Positions 47,421-56,439 of a DNA stretch of 64,000 bases are shown here, in pieces. Every line of letters starts with the position of its first letter. Position 1 is the first letter of the stretch. Origin of the DNA: Dechloromonas sp. (GTDB lineage Bacteria > Pseudomonadota > Gammaproteobacteria > Burkholderiales > Rhodocyclaceae); the NCBI GenBank assembly GCA_016790815.1, contig JAEUOG010000013.1:1-64000 (forward strand). The letters run 5' to 3'. The notes under the pieces are model-generated. The model was not told where the DNA came from. It was given only the letters and a program-made list of their open reading frames with translations, and ran no database searches. The position numbers and the translations under genes are program-made.

Positions 47421-48653
47421 TCAATCCTCCTCGTCTTCTTCAATAGACCAGAGGGGAAACGGGTCTTCATAACGCACCCAGGCTTCCGGCCCCGCTGCCA
47501 GTTCGGCATCGTTCAGCAGGCAGGCATCGAAGGACTGGCGCAACGCAGCTTCGTCCATCTCGATGCCGATCATCACCAGTTCCTGCTGTGCATCGCCATA
47601 AGGCTCCACCCAGCGCTCCAGGATGATCTGGCGGTTTTCCTCGTCCTGCGGCCATTCCGCCTCAGGTACGGCAACCCACCACAGGCCGCCCAGCTCGTGC
47701 CGGGTCACCGGGCCGGCCTGCGACCAGCTGCCGACCAGACCGGGGCGCGAAGCGAGCCAGAAATAGCCTTTCGAGCGGATGACGCCCGGCCATTCCTGGT
47801 TGATCCACTCGTAAAAGCGCGCGGGATGGAAAGGCCGGCGAGCGTGATAGACGAAGCTCGAAATGCCGTATTCCTCGGTTTCCGGAATGTGTTCGCCGCG
47901 CAGTTCCTGCAACCAGCCCGGCGCATCCGCCGCCTGCTCGAAATCGAAGCGGTTTGTATTGAGGATGCGTTCGAGCGGCACCTGGCTGAATTGGGCATGA
48001 ACGATGTCGGCACGTGGATTGAGCGCGCGCAGGATGGCTTCGAGACGGGCGACGTCTTCCGGCGGCAACAGATCGGTCTTGTTGAGGACGATGACGTCAC
48101 AGAATTCGACCTGCTCGACCAGCAGATTGACCACGGTGCGCTGGTCGTCTTCGCCCAGGCTTTCGCCGCGGTCGCCGATGTAATCCTGCGAGCTATAGTC
48201 GTGCAGGAAGTTGAAGCCGTCCACCACCGTGACCATGGTATCCAGCCGCGAAATGTCCGACAGGCTGGTGCCGTCCTCGTCGCGAAAAGTAAATGTCTCG
48301 GCCACCGGCATTGGCTCGGAGATGCCTGTCGATTCAATGAGCAGGTAATCGAAACGCTTTTCCTTGGCCAGCCGGGCGATTTCGATCAGCAGGTCTTCGC
48401 GCAGCGTGCAACAGATGCAACCGTTGCTCATCTCGACCATCTTCTCCTCGGCGCGCGACAGCTCGGCTCCCCCCTCGGCGACCAGCCGGGCATCGATGTT
48501 GACCTCGGACATGTCATTGACGATGACTGCCACGCGCAAACCCTGGCGATTGTTCAGGACATGGTTGAGCAGCGTGGTCTTGCCGGCACCGAGAAAGCCG
48601 GACAAGACAGTGACCGGGAGGCGGGGATCAGTTTTGTTCAGTTGGTTGGTCAT
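47421..48653 (-). CDS. zigA: ZigA-type COG0523 zinc metallochaperone GTPase
   Basis: 410 residues. P-loop [20 protein letters not shown], metal site [18 protein letters not shown] and NKTDLL are present, as is a full CobW_C domain ending in an acidic tail (EEDEED). This subfamily is Zur-regulated in Acinetobacter and others and supplies zinc to enzymes during starvation. ATG 48653; the gene begins 2 bp after the hisI-like stop. Confidence 0.9.
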   Translation of the reverse strand: MTNQLNKTDPRLPVTVLSGFLGAGKTTLLNHVLNNRQGLRVAVIVNDMSEVNIDARLVAEGGAELSRAEEKMVEMSNGCICCTLREDLLIEIARLAKEKRFDYLLIESTGISEPMPVAETFTFRDEDGTSLSDISRLDTMVTVVDGFNFLHDYSSQDYIGDRGESLGEDDQRTVVNLLVEQVEFCDVIVLNKTDLLPPEDVARLEAILRALNPRADIVHAQFSQVPLERILNTNRFDFEQAADAPGWLQELRGEHIPETEEYGISSFVYHARRPFHPARFYEWINQEWPGVIRSKGYFWLASRPGLVGSWSQAGPVTRHELGGLWWVAVPEAEWPQDEENRQIILERWVEPYGDAQQELVMIGIEMDEAALRQSFDACLLNDAELAAGPEAWVRYEDPFPLWSIEEDEED

Positions 48654-48655
48654 TA

Positions 48656-49096
48656 TTATTTCTGATGGATAGGGGGTTGAATCGGGGCCGAGATCACTTC
48701 CACACGTTCGCCCCTGACCGCGTTGTAAAAGCAGCTGGGTCGCCCGGTATGGCAAGCCCCGCCGAGCTGGTCGACGAGCAGCAGGATTGCGTCGCCATCG
48801 CAATCGAAGCGGGTTTCGACTACCCGTTGCCGACAGCCGGAGGTTTCGCCCTTGCGCCACAAACTCTGGCGCGAACGCGACCAGTAGCAGGCAAAACCGG
48901 TTGCCAGTGTTTCTTCGATGGCGGCACGATTCATCCAGGCCAGCATCAACACTTCGCGGGTATCGAACTGCTGGGCGATGGCCGCGACCAGACCTTGCTG
49001 ATCGAAGGGTAATTCGGCCAGCACGTCGGAAAGCGGCAAGCTCGCGCCGATGGGGGCGCCTTCAAGTCGGGGTAACATAGGGGCTTCTGGATACAT
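48656..49096 (-). CDS. hisI: Phosphoribosyl-AMP cyclohydrolase paralogue (HisI-like)
   Basis: About 146 residues from ATG 49096 (an ATG at 49078 is also possible and lies at a better distance from the Zur box). The PRA-CH core is intact: [30 protein letters not shown] and the zinc ligands in DCDGDA and [10 protein letters not shown]. The extra ~30 residues at the N-terminus are not usual. It opens the first histidine-pathway ring in normal metabolism; as first gene of the zinc run it is more likely a Zur-induced spare copy. Confidence 0.85.
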   Translation of the reverse strand: MYPEAPMLPRLEGAPIGASLPLSDVLAELPFDQQGLVAAIAQQFDTREVLMLAWMNRAAIEETLATGFACYWSRSRQSLWRKGETSGCRQRVVETRFDCDGDAILLLVDQLGGACHTGRPSCFYNAVRGERVEVISAPIQPPIHQK

Positions 49097-49098
49097 GG

Positions 49099-49122
49099 AA
49101 TGCAATGTTATAACATTGCATT
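49099..49122. promoter_or_regulatory. Zur box: perfect 24-bp palindrome
   Basis: AATGCAATGTTA (49099-49110) and its exact complement TAACATTGCATT (49111-49122). The ATGTTATAACAT centre agrees with the Zur operator consensus of proteobacteria. It lies between the divergent hisI-like gene (start 49096 or 49078) and zur (49144) and can control both directions, giving zinc-dependent repression and zur autoregulation. Confidence 0.9.
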
Positions 49123-49143
49123 TGTACCACCAAGGCCGAACTT

Positions 49144-49626
49144 ATGAGACCCGCTGTTTCCGACGTTGAAAATCCGCTCGCCGATTGTGAAAACACGCAG
49201 GCCCTTGACCGGGCAGAAGCCTCTTGCCGGGCCCGGGGAGCCAGTCTGACGGCGATCCGCCGCGAGGTTCTGGATCTGCTTTACCGCAGCCCGACCGGCG
49301 TCAAGGCCTACGATCTATTGGCCCGGATCAAGGAAGCCCGGCCCGGTGCTTCGCCGCCCACCGTTTATCGTGCTCTGGATTTTTTGATTGATCAGGGTCT
49401 GGCACACAAGATCGGCCGGATGAATCTCTTCGTTGCCTGCCGACATGCTTCCCACCAAATCCCAAGCCTGTTTCTGGTCTGCCCGAAATGCAGTGGCGTG
49501 ACCGAATTGCAGGAGCAATCGGTGATGAGTGCGCTATCGACCAGTCTGGCCGCGGCTGGACATCGTCTGGAAAGTCCGGAGGTAGAAATCAGCGCAATTT
49601 GCCCGAAGTGTGTTGGCGCAGGATAG
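49144..49626 (+). CDS. zur: Zinc uptake regulator Zur (Fur family)
   Basis: 160 residues. Fur-type winged helix (LTAIRREVLDLLYRSPTGVKAYDLLARI, then PPTVYRALDFLIDQGLAHKI) and C-terminal zinc sites CPKC and CPKC, with CRHASHQ as further ligands. With zinc bound it represses uptake genes through boxes like the palindrome 22 bp upstream. The position next to the zinc run identifies it as Zur rather than Fur. Confidence 0.92.
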   Translation: MRPAVSDVENPLADCENTQALDRAEASCRARGASLTAIRREVLDLLYRSPTGVKAYDLLARIKEARPGASPPTVYRALDFLIDQGLAHKIGRMNLFVACRHASHQIPSLFLVCPKCSGVTELQEQSVMSALSTSLAAAGHRLESPEVEISAICPKCVGAG

Positions 49627-49827
49627 ATGTGCAATATTCAAGTGCTCGAAGCTCGTCGCTGTGCTTCGCCCTTGTCACGGGCTATCGGCGAAGGATCGCT
49701 ACCGACTGCGGCAAGACTGCCCGACCAGGCACGCGGCGACATCCACCAGAAAGCCCGCGAAGCCTGCACGGATAAATTCGGCCCGGAACACAAGGCCTGG
49801 CTGCGTGAGCAGTTCGGGGTCAAATAG
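49627..49827 (+). pseudogene. Decayed 3' fragment of the Cys-repeat protein gene
   Basis: The last ~34 codons match the third unit of the protein at 33750-34298 (DQARGDIHQKAREACTDKF against NQARCDLHQKAREACKDKF, ending EQFGVK). Two of the four unit cysteines are changed (to Gly and Trp). The upstream 32 codons are unrelated and lack a signal peptide, though the frame is open from ATG 49627. It looks like a truncated duplicate, not a working gene. Confidence 0.75.
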
Positions 49828-49889
49828 CGCCAAGGAGTGCCGGGAAACCGGCATTTCATTTTAGGGCCAGTTTTTCGGTTGACCGTAGT
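49704..49889 (+). repeat. Right direct repeat flanking the zinc region
   Basis: Second copy of 34176-34359: the coding end of the Cys-repeat unit, its stop, and the dispersed repeat, in the same orientation and 15.5 kb away. One single-base indel near the start and scattered substitutions separate the copies. Confidence 0.75.
49854..49889 (+). repeat. Dispersed ~36-nt repeat, copy E
   Basis: Begins TTTCATTTTAGGGCC and ends TTCGGTTGACCGTAGTA. It lies 26 bp after the stop of the gene fragment, matching copy H in position relative to the duplicated gene end. Confidence 0.8.
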
Positions 49890-49892
49890 AGC

Positions 49893-49948
49893 GCTGCCTC
49901 CCCGTCTCTCAGGTGTTAGCCTGAAAGATGGGGAGGCAGCAGCCATTT
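49893..49948. terminator. Very long hairpin terminator between convergent transcription units
   Basis: GCTGCCTCCCC (49893-49903) pairs with GGGGAGGCAGC (49930-49940), and the inner arms TCTCTCAGG and CCTGAAAGA extend the stem to about 20 bp with a 6-nt loop. A T run (AGCCATTTTT) follows on the plus strand. It lies just beyond the stop of the minus-strand hybrid kinase and after zur, so it may serve both directions. Confidence 0.8.
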
Positions 49949-49958
49949 TTCGAATGCT

Positions 49959-51992
49959 TTAACGAGCTGAGGACGCCAACCACTTCAAGAGCTTGGCAAA
50001 GAGTGTATTCGGGTCTACGGGCTTGGCGATGAAGTCATTCATCCCGGCGGCAAAACAGCGCTCGCTGTCTTCATTGAACGCATTCGCGGTCATGGCGAGA
50101 ATGGGCACCGATTCCCTGAATTTCCGGATCTCGCGAGTTGCTTCCAGTCCGTTCAAGAGCGGCATTTGCATGTCCATCAGAATCAACGCGTACTCGTTGG
50201 ACCTGACGAGGTCCAACGCCTCCATACCATCCCTGGCCGTGTCGATAGCCAGCCCGGTATTGCCGAGCAGTTCGATCATCACTTCAAGGTTGATTGGCTC
50301 ATCTTCAACGAGAAGCACCCTGCATCCGTGAAAATCACGTTTCAGCGATGCTTCTGAAGAGTCCGGGTACGTGGCATCTTGCATCCGGCTTGCCCCTTCG
50401 CCTTTTCTGAGTCTTGCGGTAAACCAGAACGCGCTTCCCACGCCCGGCGTACTGACCACCCCGGCATCCCCCCCCATGAGTTGCGCCAGTTTCTTGGTGA
50501 TGGCAAGGCCAAGGCCGGTGCCTCCATATTTTCTGGTCGTTGAGTTATCCGCCTGCTCGAAGGAGGCAAACAGTTTCTCGATCACTTCCGGTGCTATGCC
50601 AATGCCTGTGTCCTGAACTTCAAAACGCACCAGAACACGGCCGTCGGACTCATCCTGCGTGGTTGTGCGCAAAATGACGCTGCCAGAATCCGTAAACTTG
50701 ATGGCATTGCTCGCGTAATTGAGCAAGGCCTGCTGCAAACGCGTGGCATCACCCAGCAGGTGGTAGGAGTCCGTTACAGTGTTAACCTGGAGTTTGATTT
50801 TCTTTGCCTGCGCTTTTTCGAAGAGCATCGAGGCGACATTGGCAACAATATTGCCAATATTGATATCCGACTCTTCCAGCGTGAATTTCCCGGCTTCGAT
50901 CTTGGACAAATCCAGAACGGCGTTGATGATATCGAGCAAATGCTTGCCGGCAGCTTCCATTTTATCCAGGCGCTCAGCCTGCTCAGGCGTTACGCCGCCA
51001 CGGCGCAGCAAATGCACCATGCCGGTTATGGCGTTGAGCGGCGTACGAATTTCATGCGATACATTGGCCAGGAACGAACTCTTGATGACGTTGGCCGATT
51101 CGGCCAGAAGCTTTGCCCGCGACAACATCTGGTTGGATAGCTCGAGTTCAGCGGTACGCTCAAGCAGTTTGGCATGCAACCGCCGAGTCGTCTGATCCAG
51201 ACGAAAACGGTGCAGGGCGTGCTCTATCGCGTGAGGCAACTGCACCAGATAGTTATCCCGCTTGACCAGATAATCGCTTGCCCCGAGGCGCAACAAGGCC
51301 ACTGCGGTGGCTTCATCCCCTTTCCCGGTAATCACGACGAATGGCAGTTCAATCTGCAGGCGCTTGGCTTCGTGAATGAATTCCAGGGCATTCATGCCCG
51401 GGACGCGCAAATCGGTCAGAACCAGGTCGATATCATGAGGCCCGCTCAGAAGTGCCAGGGCATCCTGACAGCTATTGATCAGCCTCAACTTGAGGCGTGG
51501 CGCATAGGTAGCGAAATGATGCTCGGTCAATTCGGCATCCATTTCGTTGGGCTCGATGTACAACACATGCTGATCGCGCATCACGATGTCATCGACCAGG
51601 AAACTCCGTTTTCCATGCCCGAGGATGGTCGACCGCAACAATGCCGGCAGGGTTTGCAGATATTCGCCATCCTTGCGCACATAGTCCGAAGCCCCTGCCC
51701 GTAGCGCACACGCCACGGTCTCGTCGTCACCGACGCCGGTCACCATGACCACTGGCAGGAGATGACCCTCAGCGCGCAAACCAGTCAGGAGATCCAGCCC
51801 GTCCATATCCGGCAGATGATTATCGAGCAACAGGAGAGCATAGGGCTGCATCGACAGGTGCTCCCTGCAAGCAGCACCCGTATCGACTACCTCGATCGAG
51901 AAATCTTTGGCCTCGTGGGCAAAATGCTCACGCGTCATGTCCGCATCCAGAGGGTTGTCTTCAGCGTACAGCACGCGGAAAGTTGTTGTCAT
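49959..51992 (-). CDS. Hybrid histidine kinase REC-REC-HisKA-HATPase-REC
   Basis: 677 residues, no membrane span. Two N-terminal receiver domains (about 3-125 and 145-260; [12 protein letters not shown] and [13 protein letters not shown] carry the phospho-Asp), then HisKA ([14 protein letters not shown], with the autophosphorylated His), HATPase with [12 protein letters not shown], and a C-terminal receiver ([14 protein letters not shown]). Inputs come through phosphotransfer or the neighbouring kinase. Starts 1 bp before the small regulator's stop. Confidence 0.9.
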   Translation of the reverse strand: MTTTFRVLYAEDNPLDADMTREHFAHEAKDFSIEVVDTGAACREHLSMQPYALLLLDNHLPDMDGLDLLTGLRAEGHLLPVVMVTGVGDDETVACALRAGASDYVRKDGEYLQTLPALLRSTILGHGKRSFLVDDIVMRDQHVLYIEPNEMDAELTEHHFATYAPRLKLRLINSCQDALALLSGPHDIDLVLTDLRVPGMNALEFIHEAKRLQIELPFVVITGKGDEATAVALLRLGASDYLVKRDNYLVQLPHAIEHALHRFRLDQTTRRLHAKLLERTAELELSNQMLSRAKLLAESANVIKSSFLANVSHEIRTPLNAITGMVHLLRRGGVTPEQAERLDKMEAAGKHLLDIINAVLDLSKIEAGKFTLEESDINIGNIVANVASMLFEKAQAKKIKLQVNTVTDSYHLLGDATRLQQALLNYASNAIKFTDSGSVILRTTTQDESDGRVLVRFEVQDTGIGIAPEVIEKLFASFEQADNSTTRKYGGTGLGLAITKKLAQLMGGDAGVVSTPGVGSAFWFTARLRKGEGASRMQDATYPDSSEASLKRDFHGCRVLLVEDEPINLEVMIELLGNTGLAIDTARDGMEALDLVRSNEYALILMDMQMPLLNGLEATREIRKFRESVPILAMTANAFNEDSERCFAAGMNDFIAKPVDPNTLFAKLLKWLASSAR

Positions 51993-51993
51993 T

Positions 51994-52467
51994 TCAGCCT
52001 CCACCTTGTGGGCCAAAAGGTGCTTCGTTCGACAAAATCCAGTAGACCTTGATGTGGCTGACCACCTCTGCAAACCTGATGAAATCAACAGGCTTGAGGA
52101 TGTAGGAGTTGGCACCCTCCTGGTAGGCGGCCTTGATATCGCAGTTGTCGCTGGACGTCGTCATCACGATGACCGGCACCAGCTGCCAGTTGGGTTGCTT
52201 GCGGGCATGGCGCAAAACATCGATGCCGTCTATTTTCGGCAAGCGCAAGTCAAGCAGGACAAGAAGTGGGAAGCAAGGGTCACTGGAGTCACCATGTGCA
52301 TCAATGAAGGCCTTTGCCTCTTCGCCGTCCCGGCAAACCAGCACCGGGTTGGCGACAGCATGCTCCTCAAAGGCCTGCAGGCAAAAATCCAGATCCATGT
52401 CGCTGTCTTCCACGAGCAAAATGGGGCGCAGAGTGGAACCCGGATTCAGCACACATTCTGAAGTCAA
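51994..52467 (-). CDS. Single-domain response regulator (Rcp1/CheY-like)
   Basis: 157 residues, one receiver domain. The acidic pocket is [12 protein letters not shown] and the phospho-Asp is in [12 protein letters not shown]; the later TTSSD and YILKPVDF supply the Thr and Lys. The extended loops fit the Rcp1 class that pairs with phytochrome-like kinases, such as the gene immediately upstream. 4-bp overlap with that kinase. Confidence 0.9.
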   Translation of the reverse strand: MTSECVLNPGSTLRPILLVEDSDMDLDFCLQAFEEHAVANPVLVCRDGEEAKAFIDAHGDSSDPCFPLLVLLDLRLPKIDGIDVLRHARKQPNWQLVPVIVMTTSSDNCDIKAAYQEGANSYILKPVDFIRFAEVVSHIKVYWILSNEAPFGPQGGG

Positions 52468-54068
52468 GACGTAGCTCCTCTCTTGAAACGGATTGGCAGC
52501 TCAAGAAAAAACGTGGCTCCCTGGCCGGGTGCTGATTCTGCGCGAATGCTCGCACCAAGTTTCTCAACCAGTTTCTTGACTATCGCCAGCCCCGCACCGG
52601 TTCCCTCGTATTCGGCGGGACGCACCAGACGGTTGAACAGGCCGAAGATTCGGTCGTGATATTGCATGTCGAAGCCGATGCCGTTGTCCGACACGCTAAT
52701 ACGGTAGCAGTCCGGGTGACATTCGGCCGTAATGGTGATGCGCGCTGGGTTTGCGTGGCGGCTGTACTTGATCGCGTTGTCGATCAGGTTGCACAGAATC
52801 TGCTGCAAACCGCGCTCCCAGGTTTCCAGCGTGATTGGGGGCACCTGCACGTCCAGCACGACACCCAAGTCCTCCAGCGTATGGGCACGATCGCGCAGGA
52901 TGCCATTGATCAACGCTTCAGGCAGCACCTGCGTGGCGGTGGGCTCCTCGCTATCGAGACGGGAATACTTCAGCAGGTCTTCGATGAGATGATCAAGATT
53001 CCTGGCGGCACTGATGATCTGGCCAACACAAAACTGACCCCGTTCGCTCAATGCATCCTGGTGTTTGCGCACCACTTCCTGCGCGTAGCCGCTGATGCCG
53101 CGCAACGGCGCCTTGAGGTCATGCGAGACCGTGTAGGCAAAACCCTTGAGTTCGGCATTCTTCGCCAACAGGCGATCCCGATTCCGGCGTTGCTCGGTGA
53201 TGTCCGTCTTGAACAGCAGACAATGGCTGATGGCACCGTTGTCATCCAGGACGGGCCAGATATCCACGTGGTCCCACAGGGATTGGCCATCTTTTTTGTG
53301 GTATTCCAACTGCCCGTGCCAAGGCCTGCCGCTGCGGAGGGTATGCCACAGATCAGACTGCGGAGTCGCTCCCTCATCCCCCGTCACGCCTGTCGCCTGC
53401 ATGACCTGCGGTGTCTGGCCGAGCAACTCGGCTTTGGAGTAGCCGGATACGCGCTCGAAAGTCGGGTTAGCGTAGGTAATGTGGCCCGAGGCATCGGTCA
53501 TGATGATCTGCACCGGACTCTGTTCGGCGGCGCTGGCCAACAGTCGATTAACAACCTGCTCGGCCTCTAGCCTGGCCATAGTCCGATTCAGCTCCAGCAC
53601 GGCCATCACATGCCTTCCGAGTGTCTTCAAGGCTTCCAGTTGGGAATCGGTAAGCTGGCGCGGCACGTGGTCAATGACGCACAAGGTGCCAAGTGGAAAC
53701 TGATCCGGGGTCAGCAGGGAAGTGCCGGCATAGAAGCAAACATGCGGCTCGCTTGTGACCAGCGCATTGTCGGCAAATCGCGGATCCAGTCGCGCGTCCG
53801 GCACCTGAAAGACCTGATCGGGCTGCAAAATGGCATGGGCGCAGAATGCCAGGTCACGCGGTGTCTGTCTCGCACCCAGCCCCACCTTGGACTTGAACCA
53901 CTGCCGCTCACCGTCCACCAGCGATACCAACGCAATCGGCGTCTGACAAATTTGGGAAGCCAACTGGGTCAAATCGTCGAGCAAGGACTCGTCCGGCGTA
54001 TCTAGTACAGCGTAACTTTGCAGTGCCTGCAAACGTTGCAGTTCATTGGCCGGCAATGGCGCTCTCAT
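52464..54068 (-). CDS. GAF-PAS sensor histidine kinase
   Basis: 534 residues, cytoplasmic. GAF (about 20-165), PAS (about 180-300; ASGHITYANPTFERVSGYS), HisKA (SHDLKAPLRGISGY) and HATPase (NAIKYSRHANPARI, GTGAGLAIVKKL). The GAF domain has a Cys in LAFCAHAIL, as in oxygen- or bilin-sensing relatives, but a chromophore cannot be assigned. First gene of the three-gene operon. Confidence 0.9.
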   Translation of the reverse strand: MRAPLPANELQRLQALQSYAVLDTPDESLLDDLTQLASQICQTPIALVSLVDGERQWFKSKVGLGARQTPRDLAFCAHAILQPDQVFQVPDARLDPRFADNALVTSEPHVCFYAGTSLLTPDQFPLGTLCVIDHVPRQLTDSQLEALKTLGRHVMAVLELNRTMARLEAEQVVNRLLASAAEQSPVQIIMTDASGHITYANPTFERVSGYSKAELLGQTPQVMQATGVTGDEGATPQSDLWHTLRSGRPWHGQLEYHKKDGQSLWDHVDIWPVLDDNGAISHCLLFKTDITEQRRNRDRLLAKNAELKGFAYTVSHDLKAPLRGISGYAQEVVRKHQDALSERGQFCVGQIISAARNLDHLIEDLLKYSRLDSEEPTATQVLPEALINGILRDRAHTLEDLGVVLDVQVPPITLETWERGLQQILCNLIDNAIKYSRHANPARITITAECHPDCYRISVSDNGIGFDMQYHDRIFGLFNRLVRPAEYEGTGAGLAIVKKLVEKLGASIRAESAPGQGATFFLELPIRFKRGATS

Positions 54069-54323
54069 TGACCCGTCACTCCCACGAAAATTTTAATCAG
54101 ACCACAATCCTTCTGGATATATTTCCAGGATGCGTCCAACACATCGTCACATACAAACACGCTGGGATTGGTTGGTGTGACCGTAGTCAATATTACTCCT
54201 GCCCATGTCACTTGGGTTAGCTTCAGCCCCCATGGCAACGAAGCTCGCTTTTGGGTAGCAAGCCAAACTCCGAATGCGTACCAGAAACCGGGTCGGCGAC
54301 GGCCGCCCGGAGCCAGCCGACGA

Positions 54324-54536
54324 CTATCGTTTCCGCAAGGGTTTCAGCAGATATGACAGCCCGTTGTGGTCGATCTCCTGCATCAGCGCCAGCAGGCGGC
54401 CGATTTCGCCGGGCGGGAAGCCTTCGCGGGCGAACCAGTTGAGGTAGTTGCCAGGGAGGTCGGCGATCAGGGTGCCTTTGTGTTTGCCAAAGGGCATGGT
54501 GCGGGTAACGAGGAGGAGCAGGTCTTCGGGGTTCAT
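54324..54536 (-). CDS. DUF3820 family small protein
   Basis: 70 residues. MPFGKHKGTLIADLPGNYLNWFAREGFPPGEIGRLL-type sequence is diagnostic for DUF3820 (quoted motif split: MPFGKHKG, then LPGNYLNWFA). The family is related to a putative quorum-sensing-regulated virulence factor in Pseudomonas; its activity is unknown. The ATG overlaps the MFS transporter stop by 4 bp. The 255-bp gap up to 54069 contains nothing recognisable. Confidence 0.8.
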   Translation of the reverse strand: MNPEDLLLLVTRTMPFGKHKGTLIADLPGNYLNWFAREGFPPGEIGRLLALMQEIDHNGLSYLLKPLRKR

Positions 54537-55705
54537 CGGGTTTGAGCGCGGCGCCAGAGCGGGTAGAGGCCGAGCAAGCCGAGCAGCGGCCCGGGCAGGA
54601 GCAGCCAGGCGATGCTCAAGCCGCTGTCGGCGATCCAGGCGGTGCCGAGCTGGATGGAGAGCATGGTGATGGCGAAGCCGATGGCGTTTTGAAAGGCCAG
54701 TGCGCTGCCGACGATTTCCGGCGGGCAGGCGCGGGCCGACAGGGCTGAAAAATGGGGCGAGTCGGCGACGACCGTAGCGCCCCAGAGGAGGAGCAAGGCG
54801 GTTTTGGCGGCGGCCGGCCAGTTGCCGGTCAGCGGGAAGAGCGCGCAGCAGAGGGCCGAGCCGGCCAAGGCCGCGGCCGCCACGCGGGGGCTGCCGATGC
54901 GCTGGCTCCACCAGCCGCCGAGCAGGCAGCCAAGGGTGCCGATGCCGATGATGGCGAAGGCCAGCCCGGAGAGTTGGCGGCTGCCAGCCTCGGCCAGACC
55001 GCTCAGGATGATGAGCGCCGGGGTCAGTGTCCAGAAGGCATAGAGCTCCCACATGTGGCCGAAATAACCGAGGGCGGAGGCACGGAATTCACGGACCGAA
55101 AAGGCGTAGAAGACGCGGCCCAGACGCAAGGGCGGCGCACCGTGGCGGCGCTTGAGGTGCGGCCCGTCGCCGAGGCGGAAGATCATGACTGCGGCGAGCA
55201 ATGCCAGCCCGGACGAAACAAGAATGGTGGCCTGCCACGACCACCCTGCCCCGGCCAGCCGGATGCCGTGCGGCAGGGCCGTGCCCAGCGTCAGCATGCC
55301 GACCAGCTGAGCCAGCGCGGCACCGGCTCGCTCGGGCACCCAGCTGACGACCAGTTTCATGCCCAGCGGGTAGACGCCGGCCAGACAGAAGCCGACGGCA
55401 AAACGCAGCGGAACGGCCGAGGCCATGCCGTCGGCGAGCAAGGCAAAGGCGGCGTTGCACAAAGCGCCAAGCACGGCACAGACGGCGAAAATGCGGCTCG
55501 CCGCGAAGCGGTCGGCCAGGCCGGAGATGGCGAAGGTCAGCGTGCCGAGGATGAAGCCGAGTTGCACGGCGTTGGTCAGCGTACCGATGTCGGCCGGCGC
55601 GATGCCCCAGGCGCGAATCAGGTCGTCGGCGGCGCTGTTGGCGGAGAACCAGAGCGAGGTGCCGAAGAGTTGGGCGATGACGATGATGAGGACGGGGTTT
55701 TGCAT
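54533..55705 (-). CDS. MFS transporter
   Basis: 390 residues, about twelve membrane helices, from ATG 55705. It has the loop 2-3 pattern of major facilitator proteins (SGLADRFAASRIF) and a matching one in the second half (GGWWSQRIGSPRV). Close relatives are annotated as nitrate/cyanate-type or general MFS; substrate unknown. Confidence 0.85.
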   Translation of the reverse strand: MQNPVLIIVIAQLFGTSLWFSANSAADDLIRAWGIAPADIGTLTNAVQLGFILGTLTFAISGLADRFAASRIFAVCAVLGALCNAAFALLADGMASAVPLRFAVGFCLAGVYPLGMKLVVSWVPERAGAALAQLVGMLTLGTALPHGIRLAGAGWSWQATILVSSGLALLAAVMIFRLGDGPHLKRRHGAPPLRLGRVFYAFSVREFRASALGYFGHMWELYAFWTLTPALIILSGLAEAGSRQLSGLAFAIIGIGTLGCLLGGWWSQRIGSPRVAAAALAGSALCCALFPLTGNWPAAAKTALLLLWGATVVADSPHFSALSARACPPEIVGSALAFQNAIGFAITMLSIQLGTAWIADSGLSIAWLLLPGPLLGLLGLYPLWRRAQTR

Positions 55706-55811
55706 CAAGGCTCGAAAAACGAAAATGTGCGCCAGCTTAGCGCCGATTGCCCCGCGCTTGCCAGCAAGCCGAGCCGCCTGGCGCGCCCGCTTCCAGTAAA
55801 ATCGGCAAGCC

Positions 55812-56354
55812 ATGAACAAACCCGCCTCGCCCAACTACCTCGCCGGCTATCCCGCGCATCTTACGGAATCGGTGCAGCGGCTGATCGAACAGGATCAGCT
55901 CGGGAAAGTGCTGCGCCAGAAGTACCCGGAAGTGCACCAGGTACGCACCGACAAGGCGCTTTACGACTACGTTCAGGAGATCAAGGCCACGTATTTGCGC
56001 AATGCGCCGCAGCCGAGCAAGGTGGCCTTCGACGGCAAGTTGCAGACGCTGCAGAAGGCCCTTGGCATACACGCCCGGATCGCCCTCGTCCAGGGCGGCA
56101 AGCTCAAGAGCAAGCGCGAAATCCACGTTGCCAGCATTTTCCGCGAGATGCCGCCCGAGTTTCTGCGCATGATCGTTGTCCATGAAATTGCGCACCTCAA
56201 GGAACCCGAGCACGACAAGGCGTTCTATCAGCTGTGCCAGCACATGGAGGCCAATTACTTCCAGCTGGAATTCGACCTGCGTGCCTACCTCTGCCACCTT
56301 GCTGCCGGTGGTGAACCGTTGTGGGTGGCTGAGGTTTCGGCAGAAAATTCGTGA
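55812..56354 (+). CDS. YgjP-like metal-dependent hydrolase
   Basis: 180 residues. VVHEIAHLKEPEHDKAFY contains the HExxH zinc site with a downstream His, the pattern of the YgjP/WLM-related metallopeptidase group (some members act as UTP pyrophosphatases). The N-terminal ~60 residues precede the domain. Divergent from the MFS gene by 106 bp. Confidence 0.85.
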   Translation: MNKPASPNYLAGYPAHLTESVQRLIEQDQLGKVLRQKYPEVHQVRTDKALYDYVQEIKATYLRNAPQPSKVAFDGKLQTLQKALGIHARIALVQGGKLKSKREIHVASIFREMPPEFLRMIVVHEIAHLKEPEHDKAFYQLCQHMEANYFQLEFDLRAYLCHLAAGGEPLWVAEVSAENS

Positions 56355-56375
56355 GCTCCACGGCCAACCGGGCTT

Positions 56376-56412
56376 GCTACGGTCAACCGGAAATATTGGC
56401 CAAAATTGAAAT
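56376..56412 (-). repeat. Dispersed ~36-nt repeat, copy F
   Basis: Reads GCTACGGTCAACCGG, AAATATT, then GGCCAAAATTGAAAT on the plus strand. It lies 21 bp after the YgjP-like stop and 27 bp before the lipoprotein start. Confidence 0.82.
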
Positions 56413-56439
56413 GTTCTACCAACCAACGGAGTAGAAAAC

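Noticed and set aside
54069..54323. Short frames in the gap between the sensor kinase and the DUF3820 gene
   Set aside because: No ribosome-binding site, domain or coding character; left as non-coding.
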